Shown in pieces: positions 7,201 to 16,345 of a DNA stretch of 64,000 nucleotides (position 1 is its first letter; every line of letters begins with the position of its first letter). The stretch is from contig CAZVNZ010000002.1 of assembly GCA_964628515.1 (NCBI GenBank), positions 1 through 64,000 on the forward strand, written 5' to 3'. A model generated the notes under the pieces. That model was not told the DNA's origin and ran no database searches. It was given only the letters and a program-made list of their open reading frames with translations. Position numbers and translations under genes: made by a program. Origin of the DNA: CAZVNZ01 sp964628515. GTDB lineage: Bacteria; Bacillota; Clostridia; Christensenellales; Christensenellaceae.

Positions 7201-8253
7201 ATGAAGAAGGAAGTAAGAATCGGTAATGTTAAAATAGGCGGAGATAATAAAATTGCAATTCAGTCTATGACAAATACGGATACAAAAAAAGTAAGTGAAA
7301 CGGTACAACAAATATTTGCCCTGGAAAATGCAGGTTGCGATATTGTTAGATGCGCTGTTTACGACGAGGAGTGCGCCTATGCACTAAAACGCATAAAAGA
7401 GCAGATTTCCATACCCTTGGTGGCGGATATTCATTTCGATTATAAACTTGCGGTTTTAGCAATTAAAAACGGTGCGGATAAAATACGGATAAACCCCGGC
7501 AACATCGGTAGCAAAGAAAAAATTGCAGAGGTGGTAAAAACCGCAAAAGATTTTAACATACCCATTCGTGTGGGCGTAAATTCCGGCTCGGTAAGCAAGC
7601 AAATACTAAACGAATACGGCACCCCCAACGAAGACGCAATGGTTAAGAGTGCTATGGAAAATATTAAAATTCTTAAGGATTTGGATTTTAGCAACATTGT
7701 AATCTCTATAAAATCCTCCAATGTGGCAGTTTGTGTAAAAGCATATAAAAAGATTTCACATATTACCAACTACCCACTACACATTGGAGTAACGGAGGCA
7801 GGCACATATAAAAATGCCATTATAAAATCCTCGGTAGCCATGGGTGCTCTAATATTAGACGGTATCGGAGACACCATTCGTGTGTCCGTAACGGGAGACC
7901 CTGTGCAAGAAGTGTATGCGGCAAGAGATATTTTAAAGTGTTGCGGAATTACAAATTCGGGGGTGGAAATAATATCCTGCCCCACCTGCGCAAGATGCTC
8001 CCTAAACATAGAAAAAATCGCAAATTCCATAGAAAACTATACGAGAGACATTACTCTACCGCTAAAAATCGCTATTATGGGCTGTGCGGTAAACGGCCCG
8101 GGAGAGGCAAGAGAGGCAGATATCGGCATTGCAGGCGGTAAAGGGGAAGGTTTGCTGTTTGCAAAGGGCAAGCCTATAAAAAAGGTGGACGAGTTTAATA
8201 TACTAAGAGAGCTAAAACTTATGATAAATGCGCTTGTAGAGGAAAACAAGTAG
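7201..8253 (+). CDS. ispG: 4-hydroxy-3-methylbut-2-enyl diphosphate synthase (flavodoxin/ferredoxin type)
   Basis: IspG (GcpE) reduces MEcPP to HMBPP with a [4Fe-4S] cluster, the sixth step of the MEP pathway. The protein (350 aa) is the short two-domain bacterial form: a TIM barrel from about residue 1 to 240, then the cluster domain with SCPTCARCSLNIE near 259 and GCAVNGPGEAREADIGIAGG near 298. These supply the three Cys ligands and the Glu. The start ATG lies 2 bases after the rseP stop, so translation is probably coupled. Confidence 0.97.
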   Translation: MKKEVRIGNVKIGGDNKIAIQSMTNTDTKKVSETVQQIFALENAGCDIVRCAVYDEECAYALKRIKEQISIPLVADIHFDYKLAVLAIKNGADKIRINPGNIGSKEKIAEVVKTAKDFNIPIRVGVNSGSVSKQILNEYGTPNEDAMVKSAMENIKILKDLDFSNIVISIKSSNVAVCVKAYKKISHITNYPLHIGVTEAGTYKNAIIKSSVAMGALILDGIGDTIRVSVTGDPVQEVYAARDILKCCGITNSGVEIISCPTCARCSLNIEKIANSIENYTRDITLPLKIAIMGCAVNGPGEAREADIGIAGGKGEGLLFAKGKPIKKVDEFNILRELKLMINALVEENK

Positions 8254-8284
8254 AGAAATTCAAATAACCAATGGGAGTAATACA

Positions 8285-11200
8285 GTGAATAAATCCTTAG
8301 AAGGCTTACAAATAATTTTAGAAACAATAAAAACAAAGTTTAAAGACAAAATAATTTTTGATAGGGTGGAATGCTCCCAAAAAGACGGCTATATGGAGGT
8401 TTTTTTTAACACAAAAAAGCATTTTTTGCCCTCGGAATACTTAAAACTGTATAACACCCTAAAAAAACAGGAAATCCCAAACGTTAGTTTAAAGCTGACT
8501 CAAAAGGAATACAAAGAGGAATTTTACGCAAACAGCGACAATATAAACAAATATGTTAAAGATTTTTTAATTGTTATGGTGCCCTCTCTTTTTCCCTATG
8601 TAAAAGATGCAAATGTAGCTATTTTAGATAACGTGCTTATAATCACACTAAAAGAGGACATTGCCAAAGGTATTTTTAAATCTATGGAGGTGCCGTCAAA
8701 GTGCAAGAAGTTCTTTGCAAACGCTTACGATATTGAGCTTAACGTGTCCCTACTTTGCGACGAAAGTGTAGAGGACAGCTACATCCCCATAATTGAAGAG
8801 GTGCAAACTCCTCAAATTTCACAAAAACCCACGGCACAAATTCAACATTCCGATTTAGCGGTAAAAAAAGCAAACAAACTACCGGAAACAATCACAAAAT
8901 TAAGCGATTTGGAAATTGAAAACACCTACACGGTGGAGGGGGAGATTGTATACTACGAAAAGCGCTCCATTAAAGACGGGCAGTACACCAAGCACAAATT
9001 TGTAATTTGCGATTACACCAAAAGTATTAACTGCGAAATTTTCGAGGGGGACAAATTTAAGCTGAAATACGATATACCCAAATTGAACAAATGGTATAAA
9101 ATAAAGGGAAAATACACAAAAAGCGAGTACGAAAGAGAGCCTTTTATTAAAATATTAGATGTAGAAAATGCTAAAGGCAGGCAAAGACGGGATAATGCGG
9201 ACGAAAAACGGGTGGAGTTGCATGTGCATACAAATATGTCCACACAGGACGGAGTTTGTGCACCAAAAGCCATAGTTGCAAAGGCGGCGGAGTTTGGACA
9301 AACTGCTGTGGCAATTACAGACCACGGGGTGGTGCAAGCCTTTCCCGAAGCCTCGGGAATGGCAAAAAAGCTGGGTATAAAGCTGATTTACGGTTGCGAG
9401 GGCTACCTAATAAACGAAAGTATACTGTACAAAGCCTCTCAAAATGCGGATTTTAACAGCGAATTTGTTGTTTTTGATATAGAAACCACAGGGTTTTCCC
9501 CCATAAAAAGCGAAATTACTGAAATTGCCGGGGTGCGTGTAGTAAACGGAGAAATCAAAGAAGCCTTTTCAAGTTTTGTAAAAACTCAAAACCCCATACC
9601 TCCGGGTATTGTGGCGCTTACAGGCATTACAGACGATATGCTAAAGGATGCGCCACCCTTAGAAAAGGTGCTTACCGATTTTAAAGCCTTTTGCAAAGAT
9701 GCAATTTTGGTTGCTCATAACGCAGATTTTGATACGAGTTTTGTTTTTCATAAATCTTTGGAATTTAACATTACTTACGAAAATACTGTTTTGGACTCCA
9801 TAGATTTGTGTAAAGTTGCCTTTCCCGGTTTGGGAAAGTACAAACTAAATTTGGTGGCAAAAGAGCTAAATATACCCCTGTCCCACCACAGAGCGCTAAA
9901 CGATGCAGATTGCACCGCAAAAATTATGCTAAGGTGCTTTAAAGTTTTTGAAAAAGATGGCATTTGTGATTTTTTTGAGCTAAATAAATTCACTTCCATG
10001 CAAAAAAATCATAAGGGTAAGTATTATCATATAATTCTACTGTGCAAAAACAAGCGTGGGCTAAGAAATTTATACAAGTTGATTTCTCATGCACATATAG
10101 ATTATTTTTACAGACGTCCAAGAATGCCCAAAAGTCTTATTGCCGAGCATAGAGAAGGGCTTATTATTGGGTCGGCTTGCGAAAGCGGAGAGCTTTACAA
10201 AGCAATTATGAAAAACACAAAGGAAGAAGAGCTAATAAAAATCGCTTCTTTTTACGATTATTTAGAAATTCAGCCTGCCTCTAACAACAGTTTTATGGTT
10301 AAAAACGGTACGGTAGAGGATGTAGAGGCAATAAAAGCATTTAACAAAAAAATAGTAATGCTTGGGGAAAAACTTAATATCCCCGTGGTTGCAACTACGG
10401 ATGCCCACTATACAGAGCCTCACGAGGATTATTTCAGACGAATAATTTTGCATAATAAAAAGTTTAAAGACAACGATAAATCCTTTTTATATATGAGAAC
10501 CACAGAAGAAATGTTAGAGGAATTTGCCTATTTAGGTAAGGAAAAAGCCTACGAAGTTGTAGTTGCAAATACTAAAAAAATTGCAGAAATGTGCGAAGAA
10601 ATTGAGCTTTTTCAATCGGATACCGCAATGCCTAAAATAGAAGGTGCGGACGAGGAAATTGTGCGGATTGCATACAGCAACGCAAAGAAAAAATACGGAG
10701 ACCCTCTGCCCGAGGTGGTGGAGGCAAGGCTAAAAAGAGAGCTTGACTCCATAGTAAATCACGGTTTTTCCGTCCTTTATTACAGCGCACACAAGTTAGT
10801 TAAAAAATCTTTGGAGGACGGCTATCTTGTGGGCTCGAGAGGGTCGGTTGGCTCCAGTTTTGCGGCAACAATGTTGGAAATTACAGAGGTAAACCCCCTT
10901 GCCCCCCACTATGTATGCCCAAACTGCAAGCACAGCGATTTTAATGTAGATATAGACGTATATGCTTGCGGAGTGGATTTGCCCGATAAGCAATGCGAAA
11001 AATGCGGAGAAAAATATATTAAAGATGGGTTTGATATACCCTTCGAGGTTTTCTTGGGCATAAATGCGGATAAAGTACCGGATATTGACTTAAATTTTTC
11101 AGGAGAATACCAAAGCAGAGCCCATAAATACACGGAGGAATTATTTGGCAAATATTTTGTGTTTAGAGCAGGCACAATAAGCTCGGTACAGGAAAAAACC

Positions 11201-12508
11201 GCATACGGCTACGTTAAAAACTTTTTGGACGAAACGGGGCAGACGGAAAACGAAGCGGAAGTAAACAGGCTTGTAAAAGGGGTTGCAGGAGTTAAACGCA
11301 CCACCGGTCAACATCCGGGCGGTATGGTTATTGTACCTCGAGATAGAGAAATCTACGAATTTACCCCCGTTCAAAAACCGGCAGACGATATGAGTGCGGA
11401 CACAATTACCACCCACTTTGATTTTAACTCTATGCACGATATTTTAATTAAGTTAGATATTTTGGGGCACGATGTTCCCACATTTATAAGAATACTTCAA
11501 GATTTAACAGAGATGGATCCACTAAAAATCCCCTTAGACGATAAACCTACAATGGAGCTTTTTTCCGGCACAAAATCTCTTGGGATAAACCCAAAAGATA
11601 TGTTTGATATTAAAACGGGCACCCTTGGTATTCCGGAGTTTGGCACATCCTTTGTTATACAAATGCTAAGAGACACTCTGCCCACAACTATGGGAGAAAT
11701 TGTGCGTATAAGCGGACTTTCTCACGGTACAGATGTTTGGATTTCCAATGCTCAAGACTTAATTAAAGAAAAGGTTGTTACTTTAAAAGAAGCAATTTGC
11801 ACAAGAGACGATATTATGAACTACCTTGTGCATCACGGCATGGAAAAGCGCACAGCCTTTTTTATAATGGAAAACGTAAGAAAGGGCAAAGGCTTAACGG
11901 AGGATATGAAAAAAAGCATGGAGGATTGCGAAATACCCGAGTGGTTTGTAAATAGCTGTCTTAAAATTAAGTATATGTTTCCAAAAGCCCATGCGGTTGC
12001 TTATGTCACAATGGCATACAGGATTGCATATTGCAAAGTGCATCACCCTAAGGCATTTTACGCCGCCTACTTCAGCATACACTCGGACGAGTTTGACGCA
12101 ACCTATGTTTTAGGAGGTTTGGACGATATTAAAAAACAATGGGAGCAAATTAAAAGCAAGGGCAAAAATGCAGCCGGCAACGAAAAAAGCATGATGATAC
12201 TCTTAGAGATAGCCTGCGAAATGTACTTGAGAGGCATACACTTTTTGCCCGTAGATTTATCAAAATCGGACGATAAAAGGTTTTTGGTTGAAGGAAACGG
12301 CTTACGGTTGCCATTTATTACCATACCCAGTTTGGGGGCAACGGTGGCTACCGCAATAATCACCCAAAGGCAAGAGGGGGCATTTATTTCTGTGGAAGAC
12401 TTAAAAAGCAGAAGCAAAGTAACCCAGTCGGCAATAGACGAAATGCAAAAAATGGGCACACTTGTGGGGCTTTCCCAAAGCAACCAGCTAAGCCTTTTTG
12501 ATTTTTGA
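8285..12508 (+). CDS. polC: DNA polymerase III alpha subunit, Gram-positive type PolC
   Basis: PolC is the main replicative polymerase of Firmicutes, with its own proofreading exonuclease. The protein (1407 aa) has an OB-fold around residues 215-290 and the first half of a PHP domain (LHVHTNMSTQDG near 309). An inserted DnaQ-like exonuclease follows (DIETTGF near 397, HNADFD near 480), then the rest of PHP (TTDAHYTEPHEDY near 704). A zinc-binding segment (CPNC near 878, CEKCGEKY near 903) and the catalytic PDIDLNFSG near 933 come next, with KRTTGQHPGGM near 1004. It starts at GTG 8285 after GGGAG. It ends ILSP-free with LSLFDF, a likely clamp-binding tail (QLSLFDF). It closes the housekeeping operon. 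Confidence 0.98.
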   Translation: MNKSLEGLQIILETIKTKFKDKIIFDRVECSQKDGYMEVFFNTKKHFLPSEYLKLYNTLKKQEIPNVSLKLTQKEYKEEFYANSDNINKYVKDFLIVMVPSLFPYVKDANVAILDNVLIITLKEDIAKGIFKSMEVPSKCKKFFANAYDIELNVSLLCDESVEDSYIPIIEEVQTPQISQKPTAQIQHSDLAVKKANKLPETITKLSDLEIENTYTVEGEIVYYEKRSIKDGQYTKHKFVICDYTKSINCEIFEGDKFKLKYDIPKLNKWYKIKGKYTKSEYEREPFIKILDVENAKGRQRRDNADEKRVELHVHTNMSTQDGVCAPKAIVAKAAEFGQTAVAITDHGVVQAFPEASGMAKKLGIKLIYGCEGYLINESILYKASQNADFNSEFVVFDIETTGFSPIKSEITEIAGVRVVNGEIKEAFSSFVKTQNPIPPGIVALTGITDDMLKDAPPLEKVLTDFKAFCKDAILVAHNADFDTSFVFHKSLEFNITYENTVLDSIDLCKVAFPGLGKYKLNLVAKELNIPLSHHRALNDADCTAKIMLRCFKVFEKDGICDFFELNKFTSMQKNHKGKYYHIILLCKNKRGLRNLYKLISHAHIDYFYRRPRMPKSLIAEHREGLIIGSACESGELYKAIMKNTKEEELIKIASFYDYLEIQPASNNSFMVKNGTVEDVEAIKAFNKKIVMLGEKLNIPVVATTDAHYTEPHEDYFRRIILHNKKFKDNDKSFLYMRTTEEMLEEFAYLGKEKAYEVVVANTKKIAEMCEEIELFQSDTAMPKIEGADEEIVRIAYSNAKKKYGDPLPEVVEARLKRELDSIVNHGFSVLYYSAHKLVKKSLEDGYLVGSRGSVGSSFAATMLEITEVNPLAPHYVCPNCKHSDFNVDIDVYACGVDLPDKQCEKCGEKYIKDGFDIPFEVFLGINADKVPDIDLNFSGEYQSRAHKYTEELFGKYFVFRAGTISSVQEKTAYGYVKNFLDETGQTENEAEVNRLVKGVAGVKRTTGQHPGGMVIVPRDREIYEFTPVQKPADDMSADTITTHFDFNSMHDILIKLDILGHDVPTFIRILQDLTEMDPLKIPLDDKPTMELFSGTKSLGINPKDMFDIKTGTLGIPEFGTSFVIQMLRDTLPTTMGEIVRISGLSHGTDVWISNAQDLIKEKVVTLKEAICTRDDIMNYLVHHGMEKRTAFFIMENVRKGKGLTEDMKKSMEDCEIPEWFVNSCLKIKYMFPKAHAVAYVTMAYRIAYCKVHHPKAFYAAYFSIHSDEFDATYVLGGLDDIKKQWEQIKSKGKNAAGNEKSMMILLEIACEMYLRGIHFLPVDLSKSDDKRFLVEGNGLRLPFITIPSLGATVATAIITQRQEGAFISVEDLKSRSKVTQSAIDEMQKMGTLVGLSQSNQLSLFDF

Positions 12509-12602
12509 TTTTGTCTTTTTGGAAAATTCCTTATTTTTTAAAAAATACAATGCCATTTGTGCATAATTAACCAAATTGATACAAAAGATAAAATAAATAT
12601 TG

Positions 12603-12631
12603 TTGCAATCTAATAATATCAATAGTATAAT
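12603..12631 (+). promoter_or_regulatory. Sigma-A promoter of the flagellar operon
   Basis: TTGCAA at 12603-12608 and TATAAT at 12626-12631 with a 17 base spacer form a strong vegetative promoter in the 186 base gap between polC and flgB. Transcription would start near 12638, about 57 bases before flgB. No clear terminator for polC is visible in the gap. Confidence 0.7.
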
Positions 12632-12694
12632 ATAGTTGTATTATTTTAGCGATTTTTGCAAAATTGATACCATAATAATTAGGAGGTGTTGCAT

Positions 12695-13096
12695 ATGAAT
12701 ATCTTTAGCGGTTTAGACAAACTTTCTTGGGGAATAGAAGCCTCTTGGAAGCGGAATTCCGTTATACTTAATAATGTTGCAAATGTAGACACACCAAACT
12801 TTAAATCCTCGGATGTACAGTTTGAAGAAATATTTCGAAAATCAATAGACGAACAGGATAAATTCGTTTTTAATAAAACAAGACCCACCCATTTTGATAT
12901 TGGTGGAAGGACGGACAAAGTAGAGGCGGTGGTGGTGCAAAACAACAACACCACACAGCGTATGGACGGAAATAACGTAGATATAGATTCAGAAATGACT
13001 AAAATGGCTAAAAACGTTATTTACTACAATGCGCTTTCAAGAAAAGCCTCCGGTACAATAAACCAACTACGTACTGCTATTAAGGAGGGTAGGTAA
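12695..13096 (+). CDS. flgB: Flagellar basal-body rod protein FlgB
   Basis: FlgB is a proximal rod subunit of the flagellar basal body. The protein (133 aa, normal length) has the rod-family N-terminal pattern, with LNNVANVDTPNFKSSDVQF around residues 25-43, and a C-terminal heptad-like helix. The start is ATG 12695 with AGGAGGTG at 12681-12688; the TTG three codons earlier overlaps that site. It is the first gene of the flagellar operon, behind the promoter at 12603. Confidence 0.95.
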   Translation: MNIFSGLDKLSWGIEASWKRNSVILNNVANVDTPNFKSSDVQFEEIFRKSIDEQDKFVFNKTRPTHFDIGGRTDKVEAVVVQNNNTTQRMDGNNVDIDSEMTKMAKNVIYYNALSRKASGTINQLRTAIKEGR

Positions 13097-13101
13097 TTTT
13101 T

Positions 13102-13539
13102 ATGTCATTTTTAAGCTCTTTAGATGTTAGCGGTTCTGCGCTAACCGCACAAAGATTGCGTATGTCCGTTGTTGCGGAAAATGTTGCAAACATTAACACC
13201 ACAAGAACGGCAAACGGACAGCCTTACAGAAGAAGATATGTAATTTTTCAAGAGATGGGCACTCCTCGTTTTTCCGAGCAACTCAACAACTCTCTAAACG
13301 GCAATTTAGGCACAGGGGTAAAAGTTGCACGTATGGGGGAGGATACCGCTCCTTTTAAATTGGAATACAACCCCACACATCCGGATGCAGACGAGTTTGG
13401 CTACGTTAGACTGCCAAACGTAGAGCTTGTAACGGAAATGGTGGATATGATGTCTGCCACACGTTCCTACGAGGCAAACATAACCGTACTTAATGCAACA
13501 AAAAGTATGGCGATGAACGCACTTGATATTGGAAGATAA
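13102..13539 (+). CDS. flgC: Flagellar basal-body rod protein FlgC
   Basis: FlgC is a proximal rod protein that stacks with FlgB and FliE. The protein (145 aa) shows the shared rod motif VVAENVANINTTRTANGQPY near residue 22 and the C-terminal family segment VTEMVDMMSATRSYEANITV near 111. It starts at ATG 13102 with GGAGG about 12 bases upstream, inside the end of flgB. The flgB-flgC-fliE order is the conserved one. Confidence 0.95.
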   Translation: MSFLSSLDVSGSALTAQRLRMSVVAENVANINTTRTANGQPYRRRYVIFQEMGTPRFSEQLNNSLNGNLGTGVKVARMGEDTAPFKLEYNPTHPDADEFGYVRLPNVELVTEMVDMMSATRSYEANITVLNATKSMAMNALDIGR

Positions 13540-13552
13540 GGAGGAATAATAA

Positions 13553-13867
13553 ATGCCTATTACAGGAATAGAAGGACTATCCGGCATTGGTAACATACAG
13601 GGTATACAAGGCATAGGTAGCATAAATAAAGTAGCTCAAGAGCCAAACGGCGATTTTGGGCAACTGCTTACAAATATGATACAAAGTGCGGACGATTCCT
13701 ATGCGGTGGCATCCGAGGGTACTACCCAATTACTTTCGGGTAATGTAGATAATCTGGCACAAATTATGATAGACGGCTCAAAAGCAGATTTATCTTTAAA
13801 TTTAGTTATCCAAATAAGAAACAAAATTGTAGACGCCTATTCCGAAATAATGCGTATGCAGGTATAA
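13553..13867 (+). CDS. fliE: Flagellar hook-basal body protein FliE
   Basis: FliE is the junction protein between the MS ring and the rod. The protein (104 aa) has a variable Gly/Ile-rich N-terminus and the family C-terminal half: FGQLLTNMIQSADDS, GNVDNLAQIMI, then LNLVIQIRNKIVDAYSEIMRMQV. It starts at ATG 13553 after AAGGAGG. In most Firmicutes fliF follows; here fliO follows after 15 bases instead. Confidence 0.93.
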   Translation: MPITGIEGLSGIGNIQGIQGIGSINKVAQEPNGDFGQLLTNMIQSADDSYAVASEGTTQLLSGNVDNLAQIMIDGSKADLSLNLVIQIRNKIVDAYSEIMRMQV

Positions 13868-13882
13868 AATGGAGAATAATTC

Positions 13883-14416
13883 ATGGCGGAAGGAATAAGA
13901 GTACAAGATGTATTGGTTTTAATAATATATCTTGTTATAATTATTGTGGCTGCATATTACCTTACAAAATTAGTTGCCAAAAAGTCTATGCAAAAGGGGA
14001 TGAAGCATAGTGGCAGTGTGGGGCTTCGCAGCAAAAAGGTAGTAAAAAACGATATGCTTTCCGTTGTGGACAGAATCCCCATAGACAGAGAAAAATCTGT
14101 AATGGTGGTGGAATTTGAAAACCACTATTATTTAATAGGGGTAAGCGCAACAGAGTTTAAACTCTTCGATAAAAAAGAAATTTCCAAAGAAGAGCTTATT
14201 AAAAGAGCCATGAATGCAGTAAAAGAAAGGGAGCAGGCGCAAACGGACGGGGAAGAGGAGGAGCCTTTTTCTAAGAGATTCTCAGCGAGTTTTAAAGAAG
14301 TTGCAAGCAATTATTTTAAAAAAGATAAAGCAAATATTTCGTTTAATAAAACCTTGCAAAAGGAAATGCAAAAGGAAGACAGTATAATAAAAAGCAAGAA
14401 AAAAGACACAAAGTAA
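13883..14416 (+). CDS. fliO: Flagellar biosynthesis protein FliO (FliZ-like)
   Basis: FliO is a small membrane protein that helps assemble the FliP ring of the export gate. The protein (177 aa) has one N-terminal membrane helix (residues about 11-28), then a cytoplasmic domain with the family pattern LSVVDRIPIDREKSVMVVEF followed by YLIGVSATEFKLF. The C-terminus is highly charged and ends in a Lys-rich stretch. It is identified by the pattern and by its place directly before fliP; FliO sequences are poorly conserved. The start ATG 13883 has GGAG 10 bases upstream. Confidence 0.8.
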   Translation: MAEGIRVQDVLVLIIYLVIIIVAAYYLTKLVAKKSMQKGMKHSGSVGLRSKKVVKNDMLSVVDRIPIDREKSVMVVEFENHYYLIGVSATEFKLFDKKEISKEELIKRAMNAVKEREQAQTDGEEEEPFSKRFSASFKEVASNYFKKDKANISFNKTLQKEMQKEDSIIKSKKKDTK

Positions 14417-14450
14417 TTTGTGTTGATTTCTTTGTGAGGGGTATGTATAG

Positions 14451-15224
14451 TTGAAGAAAAAAAAGGTAGCTAAAGCAAAAACATTAAAAACACTGATTAA
14501 AATAGCCGTTTTGGTTTTTTTAATTGTTTTTATCAGTGGTTGCGGTACTGCCGTTTCGGGAGACAACGGGGATGGGCCTTTAGCTCAGCTACTTGGCAGC
14601 CGTTCCGCAAGTCTGCAAATTGTAGGCTTACTGACAATTTTAACATTGGCACCCTCTATTCTTATAATGCTTACAGGCTTTACGAGAATAGTAATTGTGC
14701 TTTCCATAACAAGAAATGCCTTGGGTATGCAACAAATGCCACCTAATCAGGTAATAGTTGCGCTATCCTTGTTTTTAACATTTTTTCTTATGGCTCCTGT
14801 TTTTACCACAATTAACGAGCAATCCATAACCCCCTATGTAAACGGAGAAATTACCGCCGAGGAGGCAATAGGCAACGCAGAAACGCCCATTAGGGAATTT
14901 ATGCTTGCCCAAACCTATCCGGACGATTTACAGCTTTTTATGAGCATGGCAAAAACACCCCCCGTGGAAACACTTGAGGAAGTACCCATGACAACCATAA
15001 TTCCTGCCTTCATCACCAGCGAAATAAAACGTGGGTTTACCATAGGTTTCTTTATTTATATACCATTTATTGTAATAGATATGGTGGTGGCGAGTACCCT
15101 TATGGCAATGGGTATGATGATGCTACCCCCAATAATTATATCTCTGCCGTTTAAAATACTTCTTTTTGTGCTTATAGACGGCTGGACACTAACCCTAAAA
15201 ACGCTAATTATGACATTTAATTAG
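14451..15224 (+). CDS. fliP: Flagellar export gate protein FliP
   Basis: FliP forms the core pentamer of the type III export gate. The protein (257 aa) has a cleavable N-terminal signal, the LIMLTGFTRIVIVLSITRNA segment near residue 75, the conserved MPPNQV, and C-terminal membrane helices with the PLKIL-like LPFKILLFVLIDGW. The start is TTG 14451 after GAGGGG at 14436-14441. The signal region ends FISGCG near residue 29, which resembles a lipoprotein box (ISGC); FliP is normally cut by signal peptidase I. It begins the conserved run fliP-fliQ-fliR-flhB-flhA. Confidence 0.96.
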   Translation: MKKKKVAKAKTLKTLIKIAVLVFLIVFISGCGTAVSGDNGDGPLAQLLGSRSASLQIVGLLTILTLAPSILIMLTGFTRIVIVLSITRNALGMQQMPPNQVIVALSLFLTFFLMAPVFTTINEQSITPYVNGEITAEEAIGNAETPIREFMLAQTYPDDLQLFMSMAKTPPVETLEEVPMTTIIPAFITSEIKRGFTIGFFIYIPFIVIDMVVASTLMAMGMMMLPPIIISLPFKILLFVLIDGWTLTLKTLIMTFN

Positions 15225-15272
15225 CTACGCACACACCACGCAAAAAAAGGGTTTTGGAAAGGAGCATAAGAG

Positions 15273-15542
15273 TTGGAACAGGCTGAAATCATCAAAGTGA
15301 TGCAAGACGGCATCTATACAATACTGATAACATCTTTGCCTATGGTGGGCATTGGTCTTATTATCGGTCTTATTATATCTATTTTTCAGTCTGCAACACA
15401 AATTAACGAGCAAACTCTGGCGTTTGTTCCTAAAATAATAGGAATATTACTTGTACTGCTTATTTTCGGAGGTTTTATTTTAAGTAATTTAACCGGCTTT
15501 GCAGACAGAGTTTACGAATATATTATTACAATAGTAACGTAA
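15273..15542 (+). CDS. fliQ: Flagellar export gate protein FliQ
   Basis: FliQ packs around the FliP-FliR core of the export gate. The protein (89 aa) is a two-helix membrane hairpin with the family sequence GLIIGLIISIFQSATQINEQ followed by LAFVPKI. It starts at TTG 15273 after AAAGGAG at 15258-15264. The 48 bases upstream hold only the ribosome binding site and no hairpin that I could see. Confidence 0.96.
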   Translation: MEQAEIIKVMQDGIYTILITSLPMVGIGLIIGLIISIFQSATQINEQTLAFVPKIIGILLVLLIFGGFILSNLTGFADRVYEYIITIVT

Positions 15543-15553
15543 AGGGTACTGTT

Positions 15554-16342
15554 ATGGATTTTGTCAATAATATGTTTTCAAATTGGGATTATATACTATT
15601 AATGTTTTTAAGAGTTTCTGCATTAATATTTGCATCCCCCATATTTGGCAGAAGAAACATACCCCTTATGGCAAGAATTGGCTATTGTGCTGTAATAGCG
15701 TATATGTTTTTTATAACAATACCTCAAGCACAGCCAATAAATTATAACGACGATATACTAATTTTTATATTGTTGTGCATAAAAGAGATGCTCTTTGGGC
15801 TTGTACTTGCTTATGTGTTAAACCTGTTTTTTGCAATAGCATTTACCGCAGGGCAGATGATAGACATGCAAATGTCTTTTGGTATGGTAAACGTGTTTGA
15901 CCCGGGGAGTAACGCAAGTGTTCCCATAACGGGTAACTTTTTAAATATAGTAATGCTTATAGTATTTTTTGCGGTAAACGGTCATCATAGGATGATAGAA
16001 ATGCTTTACCTCACAGTAGAAAAAATACCCATAGGCGATGTATATTTCAACCCCGACATTGCTTGGGTGGCGGTGCAACTGTTTGTGCAATCCTTCGTGC
16101 TTGCAATAAGTGTGTCTCTGCCAATAATAGCATCGGGGCTAATGGGGGAGGTTTTACTTGGTATAATAGTAAGAGCGGTACCTCAACTAAATGTATTTGT
16201 TATAGGCTTGCCCTTAAAGGTAATTTTAGGGTTTATAATGCTTATGATAATAATGCCCATATATGTAACCTTTTGCAGTCAAATATTTGACAAAATGTAT
16301 TTGGGGTTGGATAATATGTTTGGCGCATTGGCAGGTGGTTAA
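15554..16342 (+). CDS. fliR: Flagellar export gate protein FliR
   Basis: FliR is the single-copy subunit that nucleates the FliP ring. The protein (262 aa) has about six membrane segments and the family features RVSALIFASPIFGRRNIPL near residue 20, AGQMIDMQMSFGMVNVFDP near 97, and a C-terminal FVIGLPLKVILGF. It starts at ATG 15554. The next gene, flhB, starts 3 bases after its stop. Confidence 0.96.
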   Translation: MDFVNNMFSNWDYILLMFLRVSALIFASPIFGRRNIPLMARIGYCAVIAYMFFITIPQAQPINYNDDILIFILLCIKEMLFGLVLAYVLNLFFAIAFTAGQMIDMQMSFGMVNVFDPGSNASVPITGNFLNIVMLIVFFAVNGHHRMIEMLYLTVEKIPIGDVYFNPDIAWVAVQLFVQSFVLAISVSLPIIASGLMGEVLLGIIVRAVPQLNVFVIGLPLKVILGFIMLMIIMPIYVTFCSQIFDKMYLGLDNMFGALAGG

Positions 16343-16345
16343 AAG

